Under the pieces are notes generated by a model. The model was not told where the DNA came from. It was given only the letters and a program-made list of their open reading frames with translations, and ran no database searches. DNA of 22,783 nucleotides, taken from positions 1-22,783 of the forward strand of contig DXLP01000033.1 of assembly GCA_019414645.1 (NCBI GenBank), read 5' to 3'. The DNA comes from Collinsella sp. (GTDB lineage: Bacteria > Actinomycetota > Coriobacteriia > Coriobacteriales > Coriobacteriaceae). The position numbers and the translations under genes are program-made. Below are positions 14,872 to 22,783 of the stretch, one piece after another. Each line of letters opens with the position of its first letter. Within the stretch, counting starts at the first letter, position 1.

Positions 14872-17322
14872 CTAAATCAGCCTAAAATGCTCGAGCGCCG
14901 CAACGACACCGTCGTGATCGACGGTGTCGGTCACGTAATCGGCCTTATCCTTGAGATAGTCCGGCGCATTGCCCATGGCGATACCGACATCGACGGCGTT
15001 CATCAGCGAGACGTCATTGCTGGCGTCGCCAATGCCGTATACGGTTCCGTGGTGGGGGTCGAGGGCGTCGAGTACAGACTGGATGCCCCCGCGCTTCGTG
15101 CATTCGCGGGGCGAGATTTCGGTTACCTCGAGTTCGAGCTCGTTAAAGCACAGCAGCGGCTCAAGTGCCTTATCTTGAGCGATGTGGTTGGCGAGCGATG
15201 TAGACATCAAGATCTTGTAGACACTGTAATGTTGCAGCTGCGTGACTGCGTCGCCCAGGGTGCGCGCGTATCCGGGGGCATCGGGGGCATCGGCACTCAT
15301 GCGCACGACGCCGTTGAGGCCCTCAAAGCGGATGACCTCGCCCGATTGCTCAAGGTAGGGGGCAAGACGCTGCAGCATACTGGGCGTCATCGACAGATCG
15401 CGAATTGCGTGTCCGTTGATCTCGGCGTAACCGCCCGCAAGACAGACGATGCCGGTCCAAGGCAGCTCAAGAAGTTTGGGGTGGATGCAGCTCAGGGTGC
15501 GTCCCGTGCAGATAAAGGCCATGTTGCCGTTGGCGACAAACTCGCGGATTGCCTGCGAAACCGCCTCGTTGGGATAGGGGGAGAGGTCCCGCTCGTCTTC
15601 GGGAAGGTCTTGGGCGAGCCTGGGGTCTTGCCAGGCGAGCGTTCCGTCGATATCGAAGAAGCAAATATCGCCGCGCTTATGGGCTGCGCTGGCGGCAGGG
15701 GAGGCCGAGGTGGCGGGCACAAATTCCGGCTCGAGGCCCATGATCTGGTCAAAATGCTCTTTAACGCGGGGAACGGAGATGCCGATGATCACCTGGGCGG
15801 TCTTGCCCGTAATGATGAGGCCCTTGGCGCCCACCGCGACAAACGACGCGTTATCTGCAACGATGGAAGGGTCTGCGACCTCGACGCGCAGGCGCGTGGC
15901 GCAGTTGGTTGCGCCCACGATATTGCCAACGCCACCTAAAAGCTGAATTACCCGCTCAGCGAGGACGTGATCTTGATCGGATCGACTATTGACCTCGTCA
16001 TTGGGAGATTGCTCTTTGGCAAAGTCGCTTCCCGTTAAACAATCGATTGCCGCGCGATTGGCGACATGATCCTCGCGGCCCGGAGTCTTAAGGTCATAGA
16101 CCAAGATGAGTGCTCGAAAACTAACAAAAAAGATGAGGCTAAAGGCAAGGCCGATACCGAGCGCCAAAAGATAGGCACCGGCATGCGTGCGCATGAGCGG
16201 AATAAAGTTGAAGGCTGCCATCTCCATCAGGCCGCCCGAGAAGATGCCGACGATGCCAAAGAGATTCATGGTTGTGGCAAGGCAAGACGATAAGACGGCG
16301 TAGAGCAAAAAGAGCCCGGGGTGGGTGAACATAAAGAGAAATTCGAGTGGCTCGGTAACGCCGCAAACCACCGAGGCGATGATGGCGGGAACAAGGATGA
16401 CCCTGAGGCCGGCGCGGCGCTCGGGTTTTGCGGTGGAGTAGAACGCAGCTGCGATGGCAGGAAGGCCAAAGAGCTTGACCCAGCCGGTGGCGGTAAAACC
16501 GGCCCACGGCGCAAGCTCATTAAGGGGGCGCGTGCTATGGGAGAGGATGGGGAGCAAGCTGCTCCACGTGGCGTAGATGCCGTCGTTAATGACCAGGTTG
16601 TCGTAGTAGATCGGCATGTAGAGCAGGTGGTGCAGGCCAAAGGGCTCGAGTGCTCGTTCTAAAAAGACAAAGATGCCCACGCCAAAGGGACCGACGCCTG
16701 CAAGCGCGTGACGCAGCGTATCGGTTACATCGTATACGTAGGGCACGATGGCGGCCGAGATAGCAGCAAGGGCAAACACGGCAAAAAAGCTGATGAGGTA
16801 GACCAGCGAGGAGCCCGAGAAGGTGCCGAGCCAATCGGGAACCTTGGCATCGTAGAAGCGGTCATGGATGGCAACGACGGTTGCCGATACCGCCAGCGGG
16901 CCGATAATGCCGGTGTCGAGCGTCTTGATGCCGTCGATGACGGTGATACCGCTGGCGGAGGTCAAAGATGACGGGTACTCAAGTCCAAGGTTGTCTCCGC
17001 TCAGCTTAATGATCTCGCTCAAAAAGAAGCAGTAGGCAAAATAGGCGACGAGAGCCTCGAGACAGCAACGAGCCGGTTGTTTTTGGGCAAGACCGATGGG
17101 CAGCGCTACGGCAAAAAGGAGCGGGAGGCGTTTAAAGACCGTCCACGAGCCGCGCTGGATGATGGTCCAAAAAACGTACCAAGGGGTTCCGTATACGGCG
17201 AGATCGCCGACGATGTCCGCAGTCGTTGCGAGAGCGGAGACGCCGACCATGAGGCCTGATATAGAAAACAGCATGGCGGGCGCGAACATTGCCCCGCCAA
17301 AGCGTTGGATTTTTTGCAGCAT
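14872..17322 (-). CDS. Alpha-glucoside-type PTS EIICB fused to a HAD (Cof-type) phosphatase
   Basis: An 816-aa fusion. Residues 1 to about 430 are a PTS EIIC membrane channel closely resembling B. subtilis MalP-type alpha-glucoside permeases (KIQRFGGAMFAPAMLF, WTVFKRLPLLFAVALPIGLA, IKTLDTGIIG, PFGLHHLLYMPI, GVTEPLEFLFMF). About 445-530 is EIIB with phosphorylation site Cys474 in GATNCATRLRVEV. About 548-816 is a HAD hydrolase: FFDIDGTLAW with nucleophile Asp557 and Asp559, CTGRT, and GIGDASNDVSLM with Asp766, Asn769 and Asp770. There is no EIIA domain, so one must come from elsewhere. The expected role is to import a sugar as its 6-phosphate and, by inference, dephosphorylate it. GGAAGG precedes the ATG. 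The gene is divergent from a GntR repressor, with an operator-like palindrome at its promoter. Confidence 0.88.
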   Translation of the reverse strand: MLQKIQRFGGAMFAPAMLFSISGLMVGVSALATTADIVGDLAVYGTPWYVFWTIIQRGSWTVFKRLPLLFAVALPIGLAQKQPARCCLEALVAYFAYCFFLSEIIKLSGDNLGLEYPSSLTSASGITVIDGIKTLDTGIIGPLAVSATVVAIHDRFYDAKVPDWLGTFSGSSLVYLISFFAVFALAAISAAIVPYVYDVTDTLRHALAGVGPFGVGIFVFLERALEPFGLHHLLYMPIYYDNLVINDGIYATWSSLLPILSHSTRPLNELAPWAGFTATGWVKLFGLPAIAAAFYSTAKPERRAGLRVILVPAIIASVVCGVTEPLEFLFMFTHPGLFLLYAVLSSCLATTMNLFGIVGIFSGGLMEMAAFNFIPLMRTHAGAYLLALGIGLAFSLIFFVSFRALILVYDLKTPGREDHVANRAAIDCLTGSDFAKEQSPNDEVNSRSDQDHVLAERVIQLLGGVGNIVGATNCATRLRVEVADPSIVADNASFVAVGAKGLIITGKTAQVIIGISVPRVKEHFDQIMGLEPEFVPATSASPAASAAHKRGDICFFDIDGTLAWQDPRLAQDLPEDERDLSPYPNEAVSQAIREFVANGNMAFICTGRTLSCIHPKLLELPWTGIVCLAGGYAEINGHAIRDLSMTPSMLQRLAPYLEQSGEVIRFEGLNGVVRMSADAPDAPGYARTLGDAVTQLQHYSVYKILMSTSLANHIAQDKALEPLLCFNELELEVTEISPRECTKRGGIQSVLDALDPHHGTVYGIGDASNDVSLMNAVDVGIAMGNAPDYLKDKADYVTDTVDHDGVVAALEHFRLI

Positions 17323-17365
17323 GTTCTGCCTTCCGAATATCGAGGCGCGTTGCGCGTGGGGAAAC

Positions 17366-17375
17366 GTTTAAACAA
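17366..17375. promoter_or_regulatory. Operator-like site 1 at the PTS promoter
   Basis: GTTTAAACAA is one of four related palindromic sites in the regulator region. On the minus strand it lies just downstream of a TACAAT -10 box, about +1 to +10 of the PTS transcript, where a repressor would block initiation. The palindrome resembles the TreR operator pattern TTGTATATACAA. Confidence 0.6.
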
Positions 17376-17382
17376 TGGATTC

Positions 17383-17388
17383 ATTGTA
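17383..17388 (-). promoter_or_regulatory. Putative -10 box of the PTS-HAD gene
   Basis: TACAAT on the minus strand is a near-consensus -10 hexamer 61 nt before the ATG. No good -35 box is seen at 16-18 bp, so the promoter may need an activator or be weak. Confidence 0.45.
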
Positions 17389-17487
17389 GAGGACCAGACG
17401 AGTGTCGTACCGGCAGTTTTGAGCGAAATCGATTTGGGCATGACAGAAACCGTCAACGGCTAAATCCTGTCGCTTCACCGATATTCG

Positions 17488-17516
17488 GTTTAAACAACTT
17501 TAAGAAATGCTATCGT
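17488..17516 (+). promoter_or_regulatory. Operator-like site 2 overlapping the gntR promoter
   Basis: GTTTAAACAA (17488-17497) coincides with the probable -35 position of a TATCGT -10 box (17511-17516), with a 17-bp spacer. Binding here would fit autoregulation of the GntR gene. Confidence 0.5.
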
Positions 17517-17551
17517 GCCTAGCCGGAAATGAATAATGTAGAGGTGAAACA

Positions 17552-18271
17552 ATGCCAAAAGCGATATACGAAGGAATCTACCGAGAAATACGCTCGCGCA
17601 TCATTAATGGGACCTATGCGTTTCAGGAGATGCTGCCAACCGAAGCCGAGCTGACCGCGGAATTTGGCTGCACGCGCAATACCGTCCGCCGCGCTTTGAG
17701 CATGCTGGCCGACGGGATGTTTGTGCAGCCCATACACGGCAAGGGCGTGCGCGTTATTTGGCTTAAGGGCGAAACCGACATGTTGGGCGCACTCGAAGAG
17801 GTTGAGTCGTTTGGCGAGTTTGCAAAGCGCAACAATGCCGTTGCATCGACGGACGTTAAGTCTTTCGAACATCTGGTTTGCACCGAGCAACTCTCTCGTC
17901 ACCTGGGCTTTAAGGTGGGCGAGGAGCTGATTCGCGTAGTGCGTGTCCGAAGCCTCAACGGCAACGCGCGCCAAGTGGACCATGGCTATTTTTTGGCGTC
18001 GATCGCCAAGGGCCTGACTCCCGAGATCGCGGCAGATTCTATTTACGGCTATCTGGAGCACAAGCGCGGTGTCAAAGTGATGGCGAGCCGTCGTACGGTG
18101 AGTGTCGAGCTCGCCAACGATGAGGACTGCAGCTATCTTGACCTCGGCAAATACAACTGCGTTGCCGTCATGGAGAGCCAGTCGTACACCTCGGATGGCA
18201 TCTTGTTTGAGGTGACGCACACTCGCACACACCCCGAGATCTTCCATTACCGCGTCAATTCCAAGCGATAG
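17552..18271 (+). CDS. GntR-family (HutC/TreR-like) transcriptional regulator with UTRA domain
   Basis: A 239-aa one-component regulator. Residues about 3-70 are a GntR winged helix (YEGIYREIRSRIINGTY, LPTEAELTAEFGCTRNTVRRAL with the recognition helix, then GKGVRV in the wing). Residues about 90-235 form a UTRA ligand domain (FEHLVCTEQLSRHLGFKVGEELIRVVRVRSL). The N-terminus resembles the trehalose repressor TreR, whose ligands are sugar phosphates; the true effector is unknown. GAGGTG lies 5 nt before the ATG. It is divergent from the PTS-HAD gene and upstream of the ABC importer operon, and probably controls both through the palindromes described at 17366, 17488, 18383 and 18458. Confidence 0.9.
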   Translation: MPKAIYEGIYREIRSRIINGTYAFQEMLPTEAELTAEFGCTRNTVRRALSMLADGMFVQPIHGKGVRVIWLKGETDMLGALEEVESFGEFAKRNNAVASTDVKSFEHLVCTEQLSRHLGFKVGEELIRVVRVRSLNGNARQVDHGYFLASIAKGLTPEIAADSIYGYLEHKRGVKVMASRRTVSVELANDEDCSYLDLGKYNCVAVMESQSYTSDGILFEVTHTRTHPEIFHYRVNSKR

Positions 18272-18309
18272 CCGGCTAGCTCGCAGCCTGACGAGACTCA
18301 TGGCCTCAA

Positions 18310-18364
18310 AGAGAAAACGCCCGGTCAAACCGACGGTACATCGGCTTGACCGGGCGTTTTCTCT
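18310..18364. terminator. Bidirectional intrinsic terminator after gntR
   Basis: A perfect 19-bp stem (18310-18328 with 18346-18364) is extended inward by CCGA/TCGG (18330-18333 with 18341-18344). An A tract on the left arm and a T tract on the right make it usable on either strand. It insulates gntR from the ABC operon. Confidence 0.85.
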
Positions 18365-18382
18365 GCATTCGATAACAAATAA

Positions 18383-18394
18383 TTGTTTATACAA
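18383..18394. promoter_or_regulatory. Operator-like site 3 upstream of the ABC operon
   Basis: TTGTTTATACAA is an almost perfect dyad very close to the TreR operator pattern. It lies about 60 bp upstream of the putative -10 box. Confidence 0.6.
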
Positions 18395-18457
18395 AACTTG
18401 TCAAGTATCAAGTTGAAATTACCGTTCACCGAAGTTTTTCTACCGCTCTAGTAATAC

Positions 18458-18469
18458 TTGTTCAAACAA
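18458..18469. promoter_or_regulatory. Operator-like site 4 at the ABC operon start point
   Basis: TTGTTCAAACAA directly follows the putative -10 TAATAC (18452-18457). Its position at about +1 mirrors that of site 1 at the PTS promoter. Confidence 0.6.
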
Positions 18470-18577
18470 CTAGCCAAATGGCGTATCGTTCAAATCAGCA
18501 AAAGGGGCAAAGTCCCCGAGCCAATCTCCGAAGGCGGCGGCAAAGGGTGCCGCCACGGTGTGAAAGGGTGGATTGTA

Positions 18578-19894
18578 ATGAAGAACGAAATGAGCAGAAG
18601 GCAGTTCCTGGGCTTTGCTGGTTCCGCGGCTGCAGTTCTTGGTCTGGGCCTCGTGGGTTGCGGTGGTTCTGCCGGCTCCGGCTCCTCTGCTTCTGGTGAC
18701 GCTGCCGAGGTCTACTTCCTCCAATTCAAGCCCGAGGTCGACAAGGAGTGGAAGGAGATCGCCAAGGCCTATAAGAAGGAGAAGGGCGTCGAGGTCAAGA
18801 TCGTGACCGCCGCTTCCAACACCTACGAGGAGAAGCTTAAGTCCGAGATGTCCAAGAGCTCCGCTCCGACCCTGTTCCAGGTCAACGGCCCCACCGGTCT
18901 TAAGAACTGGAAGGATTACTGCGCCGACCTGTCCGATACCAAGCTCCGCGGTGAGCTCATTGACGACTCCCTGGCTCTGCAGTCCGACGGCAAGGATGTG
19001 TGCATCGACTGGGTCCAGGAGAGCTTCGGCATCATCTACAACAAGCAGCTGCTCGAGAAGGCTGGCTACAAGGCCGAGGACATCAACTCCTTCGACAAAC
19101 TGAAGGCTTGTGCCGACGACATCCAGGCCCGCAAGGACGAGCTTGGTGTCGAGGGTGCCTTCACTTCCGCCGGCATGGACGACTCCTCCAGCTGGCGCTA
19201 CACCACCCACCTTGCCAACATGCCGCTCTACTACGAGTTTGAGAAGGAGCACAACCAGGAGGACGACGAGATCAAGGGTGAGTTCCTCGACAACTACAAG
19301 CAGATCTTCGACCTGTACATCACCGACTCCACCTGCGATCCTTCGCAGCTTGCTTCCAAGACCGGCGACGACGCCACCAACGAGTTCGCAACCGGCAAGG
19401 CCGTCTTCTACCAGAACGGCTCTTGGGCCTACTCTGACCTCGTCAAGGCCGGCATGACCGACGATCAGATTGGCATGATGCCGATCTACATCGGTGTTGA
19501 CGGCGAGGAGAACCAGGGCCTGTGCTCCGGCGGCGAGAACTACTGGTGCGTCAGTTCCCAGGCTTCCGAGGATGCCCAGAAGGCCACCGAGGACTTCATG
19601 TATTGGTGCGTCACCGCTGACACCCCGACCAGCATCATCGCCGATAAGATGGGCCTGACCGCTCCGTTCAAGAGCGCCAAGGAGACCACCAACGTCTTCT
19701 CGCAGCAGGCCGTTGCCATGGCCAAGGACGGCAAGAAGACCGTCGCTTGGGACTTCGTCTACATTCCCTCCGAGGAGTGGAAGAAGAACCTCAAGCAGGC
19801 TCTGATTGCCTACGCTGCCGATAACAGCAAGTGGGACGGCGTCAAGAACGCCTTCGTCGATGGCTGGAAGACCGAGAAGGCCGCTTCCGAGTAA
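18578..19894 (+). CDS. ABC sugar transporter substrate-binding lipoprotein (family 1)
   Basis: A 438-aa extracellular solute-binding protein of the UgpB/MalE type, capturing a carbohydrate for import. The N-terminus MKNEMSRRQFLGFAG has a twin-arginine pair followed by a hydrophobic stretch and lipobox LVGC with lipidated Cys28, suggesting a Tat-exported lipoprotein. The mature part starts with a Gly/Ser-rich linker and carries typical family features (EIAKAYKKEKGVEVKI, TLFQVNGP, FGIIYNKQLLEKAGY, GKAVFYQNGSWAYSDL). The start at 18578 is chosen because it gives a proper signal peptide and AAAGGGTGG lies upstream; the frame stays open further 5' without a plausible start. Codon bias is strong, fitting high expression. 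Substrate unknown; an alpha-glucoside or maltodextrin is inferred from context. Confidence 0.93.
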   Translation: MKNEMSRRQFLGFAGSAAAVLGLGLVGCGGSAGSGSSASGDAAEVYFLQFKPEVDKEWKEIAKAYKKEKGVEVKIVTAASNTYEEKLKSEMSKSSAPTLFQVNGPTGLKNWKDYCADLSDTKLRGELIDDSLALQSDGKDVCIDWVQESFGIIYNKQLLEKAGYKAEDINSFDKLKACADDIQARKDELGVEGAFTSAGMDDSSSWRYTTHLANMPLYYEFEKEHNQEDDEIKGEFLDNYKQIFDLYITDSTCDPSQLASKTGDDATNEFATGKAVFYQNGSWAYSDLVKAGMTDDQIGMMPIYIGVDGEENQGLCSGGENYWCVSSQASEDAQKATEDFMYWCVTADTPTSIIADKMGLTAPFKSAKETTNVFSQQAVAMAKDGKKTVAWDFVYIPSEEWKKNLKQALIAYAADNSKWDGVKNAFVDGWKTEKAASE

Positions 19895-19925
19895 GCAGTT
19901 GCTGCCCAAGCTATCTGATTAGCGA

Positions 19926-19961
19926 CAGGGGGCGGGCAGACGTAGGTTTGCCCGCCCCCTG
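19926..19961 (+). promoter_or_regulatory. Intercistronic hairpin after the binding protein gene
   Basis: A perfect 13-bp GC-rich stem (19926-19938 with 19949-19961) with a 10-nt loop lies between the binding protein and the first permease. There is no T tract, so it is more likely an mRNA 3' stabiliser or partial block that keeps binding-protein transcripts in excess. Confidence 0.7.
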
Positions 19962-19981
19962 CATATTGAAAGGACCCTTTT

Positions 19982-20836
19982 ATGGGCAAAGCACTCAAGC
20001 GCTGGTGGCCGCTCTTTATGCTGCCCACGTGCCTGGCGTTTATGATCGGGTTCGTGATTCCCTTTATCCAGGGCTTCTATCTCTCGTTCTGCCAGTTTAT
20101 TACCATTAACAACGCGCACTTTGTCGGTATCGAGAACTACGTGCGCGCATTGTCCGATTCGCAGTTTGCCACGTCGTTCTTCTTTACGGTGGCGTTTGCC
20201 TTCCTGTCGACGGTGCTCATCAACGTGATTGCCCTCGCCATCGCGCAGGCGCTCACCCGCAAGGCGCTCAAGGGCACTAACATCTTCCGTACGATCTTCT
20301 TTATGCCGAACCTGATCGGCGGCATCGTGCTGGGCTACATCTGGCAGATCTTGATCAACTGCCTGCTCTCCAACATCGGCGCCCAGCTCATCGCCCTTAA
20401 CTCTGCTGCTGGCTTCTGGGGCCTTATCATCCTGACCCTGTGGCAGCAGGTCGGCTACATGATGATCATCTACATCGCTGGTCTGCAGTCCATTCCGTCC
20501 GACTACATCGAGGCCGCCAAGGTCGACGGTGCCACGGCATGGCAGACGTTTTGGAAGGTTAAGGTCCCTAACCTGATGCCGACCATCACCATCTGCCTGT
20601 TCCTGTCCATCACCAACGGCTTTAAGCTGTTCGACCAGAACCTCGCCCTTACCGGCGGCGCCCCCGCGCACTCCACCGAGATGCTCGCCCTGAACATCTA
20701 CAACACGTTCTATTCGCGTGCCGGTATCGCATGGCAGGGCATTGGTCAGGCCAAGGCGGTTATCTTCTGCATCCTGGTCGTGGCCATCTCCATGATCCAG
20801 CTTAAGGCCACGAGGTCCAAGGAGGTGCAGCAGTAA
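19982..20836 (+). CDS. ABC sugar transporter permease 1 (MalF/UgpA-like)
   Basis: A 284-aa inner membrane permease with about six hydrophobic segments, the first in LFMLPTCLAFMIGFVIPF. The cytoplasmic EAA loop, YIEAAKVDGATAWQTFWKV, docks onto the ATPase. AAAGGA (19969-19974) precedes the ATG. It pairs with the next gene to form the heterodimeric channel and overlaps it by one base. Confidence 0.92.
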   Translation: MGKALKRWWPLFMLPTCLAFMIGFVIPFIQGFYLSFCQFITINNAHFVGIENYVRALSDSQFATSFFFTVAFAFLSTVLINVIALAIAQALTRKALKGTNIFRTIFFMPNLIGGIVLGYIWQILINCLLSNIGAQLIALNSAAGFWGLIILTLWQQVGYMMIIYIAGLQSIPSDYIEAAKVDGATAWQTFWKVKVPNLMPTITICLFLSITNGFKLFDQNLALTGGAPAHSTEMLALNIYNTFYSRAGIAWQGIGQAKAVIFCILVVAISMIQLKATRSKEVQQ

Positions 20837-21675
20837 TGAAACGCGATAAGGTTATCAACCGCGCGCTCTCGATTTTCTTTACGATCCTGTCGCTCGCGTG
20901 GATCTACCCCGTGTTCATGATTGCGCTTAATTCTTTTAAGAAAGCGACCGCAATCAGCACCACCACGGCATTCGATCTGCTCACGCCCGAGACGTTCAAC
21001 GGCCTCGCAAACTACATGCACGCCCTTAACGAGCAGGGCTTTGCCTCGGCATTTATGTACTCGCTCATCATCACGGTCACGTCGGTCGTGCTGATCTTGG
21101 TGTGCTGCTCCATGTGCGCTTGGTACGTGGTTCGTGTCAACAACAAGATCTCGAACTTCTTCTATTACCTGTTCGTGTTCTCGATGGTCGTACCGTTCCA
21201 GATGCTCATGTTCACGCTGTCCAATTTGGCGGACCGCATTGGCTTTAACACGCCGTTCAACATCTGCTTTATCTATCTGGGCTTTGGCGCGGGCCTGGCG
21301 GTCTTTATGTTCGCCGGTTTTGTAAAGAACATCCCGCTCGAGATCGAGGAGGCGGCCATGATTGATGGCTGCAACCCGGTCCAGGTGTTCTTTAAGATCG
21401 TCCTTCCCATCATGAAGCCCACCTATCTTTCGGTCGGTATTCTCGAGACCATGTGGGTCTGGAACGACTATCTGCTGCCCTACCTTACGCTCGACTCCAC
21501 CAAGTACAAGACCATTCCTATCTTGATCCAGTACTTCCGCGGCGGCTATGGCCACGTCGAGCTCGGCCCCATGATGGCCTGCATCATGATGGTCGTTATC
21601 CCCATCGTCATCATGTACATCCTCTGCCAGAAGTACATCATCGACGGCGTGGTGGCAGGTGCCGTCAAGGGCTGA
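20836..21675 (+). CDS. ABC sugar transporter permease 2 (MalG/UgpE-like)
   Basis: A 279-aa inner membrane permease with about six hydrophobic segments. The EAA loop reads EIEEAAMIDGCNPVQVFFKI. The start codon shares the last A of the preceding TAA, and a full AAGGAGGTG (20819-20827) inside the previous gene is its ribosome binding site, so the two permeases should be made in a 1:1 ratio. Confidence 0.92.
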   Translation: MKRDKVINRALSIFFTILSLAWIYPVFMIALNSFKKATAISTTTAFDLLTPETFNGLANYMHALNEQGFASAFMYSLIITVTSVVLILVCCSMCAWYVVRVNNKISNFFYYLFVFSMVVPFQMLMFTLSNLADRIGFNTPFNICFIYLGFGAGLAVFMFAGFVKNIPLEIEEAAMIDGCNPVQVFFKIVLPIMKPTYLSVGILETMWVWNDYLLPYLTLDSTKYKTIPILIQYFRGGYGHVELGPMMACIMMVVIPIVIMYILCQKYIIDGVVAGAVKG

Positions 21676-21699
21676 TGCCGTAACTGTTTTGCAAGTTTC

Positions 21700-21726
21700 T
21701 GCGGCGCCCCTCAGCGCGGCGCCGCA
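21700..21726 (+). promoter_or_regulatory. Intercistronic hairpin before the ATPase gene
   Basis: A perfect 9-bp stem (21700-21708 with 21718-21726) with a 9-nt loop sits 17 nt before the ATPase start. There is no T tract. It may limit read-through or stabilise the upstream mRNA. Confidence 0.55.
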
Positions 21727-21743
21727 CATCGAAAGGTAAAGAC

Positions 21744-22783
<1,040 letters not shown>

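Larger units (their letters stand above)
18272..18577. other. Control region of the ABC importer operon
   Basis: This 306-nt interval contains the bidirectional terminator after gntR (18310-18364), an AT-rich stretch with operator-like sites 3 and 4, a putative -10 TAATAC (18452-18457), and a leader with a hairpin GGCGGCA/TGCCGCC (18536-18542 with 18548-18554). The leader happens to be open in the frame of the binding protein, but its upstream part looks non-coding. Confidence 0.7.

Noticed and set aside
18480..18577. Possible riboswitch (c-di-GMP-like GCAAAG string) in the ABC operon leader
   Set aside because: Only scattered similarity to the GEMM consensus; the expected paired regions do not line up, so only simple hairpins are reported.
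18470..19909. Long minus-strand open frame opposite the binding protein gene
   Set aside because: Same codon-bias artefact; the product is Leu/Val/Gly low-complexity and the sense strand is a well-defined lipoprotein.

Overview
The window looks like a chromosomal segment of a Coriobacteriia actinobacterium, most likely Collinsella or a close relative. The basis is GC-rich DNA with strong C/G third-codon bias, actinobacterial-style gene content, and a single-polypeptide TsaB-RimI-TsaD fusion, which I recall from this class. No database search was possible, so the genus is an inference.

Layout. (1) 106-6988, plus strand: one tightly packed operon of housekeeping genes: acpS, nnr (NAD(P)HX repair), alr (alanine racemase), a family 4 uracil-DNA glycosylase, tsaE, and a TsaB-RimI-TsaD triple fusion. 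Gaps are 0-12 nt and the last two genes overlap. (2) 6989-7797: a gene-poor gap with two inverted copies (A and B) of an unusual palindromic element, then a promoter, a small palindrome, a 14-codon Ile/Val-rich leader peptide and an intrinsic terminator in front of a CstA-family transporter. (3) 7798-9687: cstA with its own terminator. (4) 9872-12052: a protein with a winged-helix-like N-terminus, a long charged linker and a C-terminal TOPRIM-like domain resembling Wadjet JetD, without JetABC neighbours; copy C of the palindromic element follows its stop codon. (5) 12196-12650: a gene-free stretch with tRNA T-arm-like fragments, then tRNA-Gln(UUG) on the minus strand. (6) 12689-17322, minus strand: a peptidoglycan-binding-domain protein, a trans-polyprenyl synthase, and an alpha-glucoside-type PTS EIICB fused to a HAD (Cof-type) phosphatase. 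(7) 17552-22783, plus strand: a TreR-like GntR/UTRA regulator and an ABC sugar importer (Tat-type lipoprotein binding protein, two permeases, MsmK/UgpC-like ATPase cut by the window end).

How the genes work together. The first operon joins cofactor, cell-wall, DNA-repair and tRNA t6A37 functions. The regulator, the divergent PTS fusion and the ABC importer look like one alpha-glucoside uptake module: near-identical TTGTTTAAACAA-like palindromes occur at the PTS promoter, the regulator promoter and twice before the ABC operon. The PTS-HAD fusion suggests phosphorylating import followed by dephosphorylation in one polypeptide.

Most novel signal. Three elements share an invariant-length 69-nt core whose central hairpin shows compensatory base changes. 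Each copy is enclosed by its own long inverted arms (33, 42 and 33 nt) that are unrelated in sequence between copies but complementary within each copy. I know of no described element of this type. Second is the Ile/Val leader-peptide attenuator upstream of cstA.
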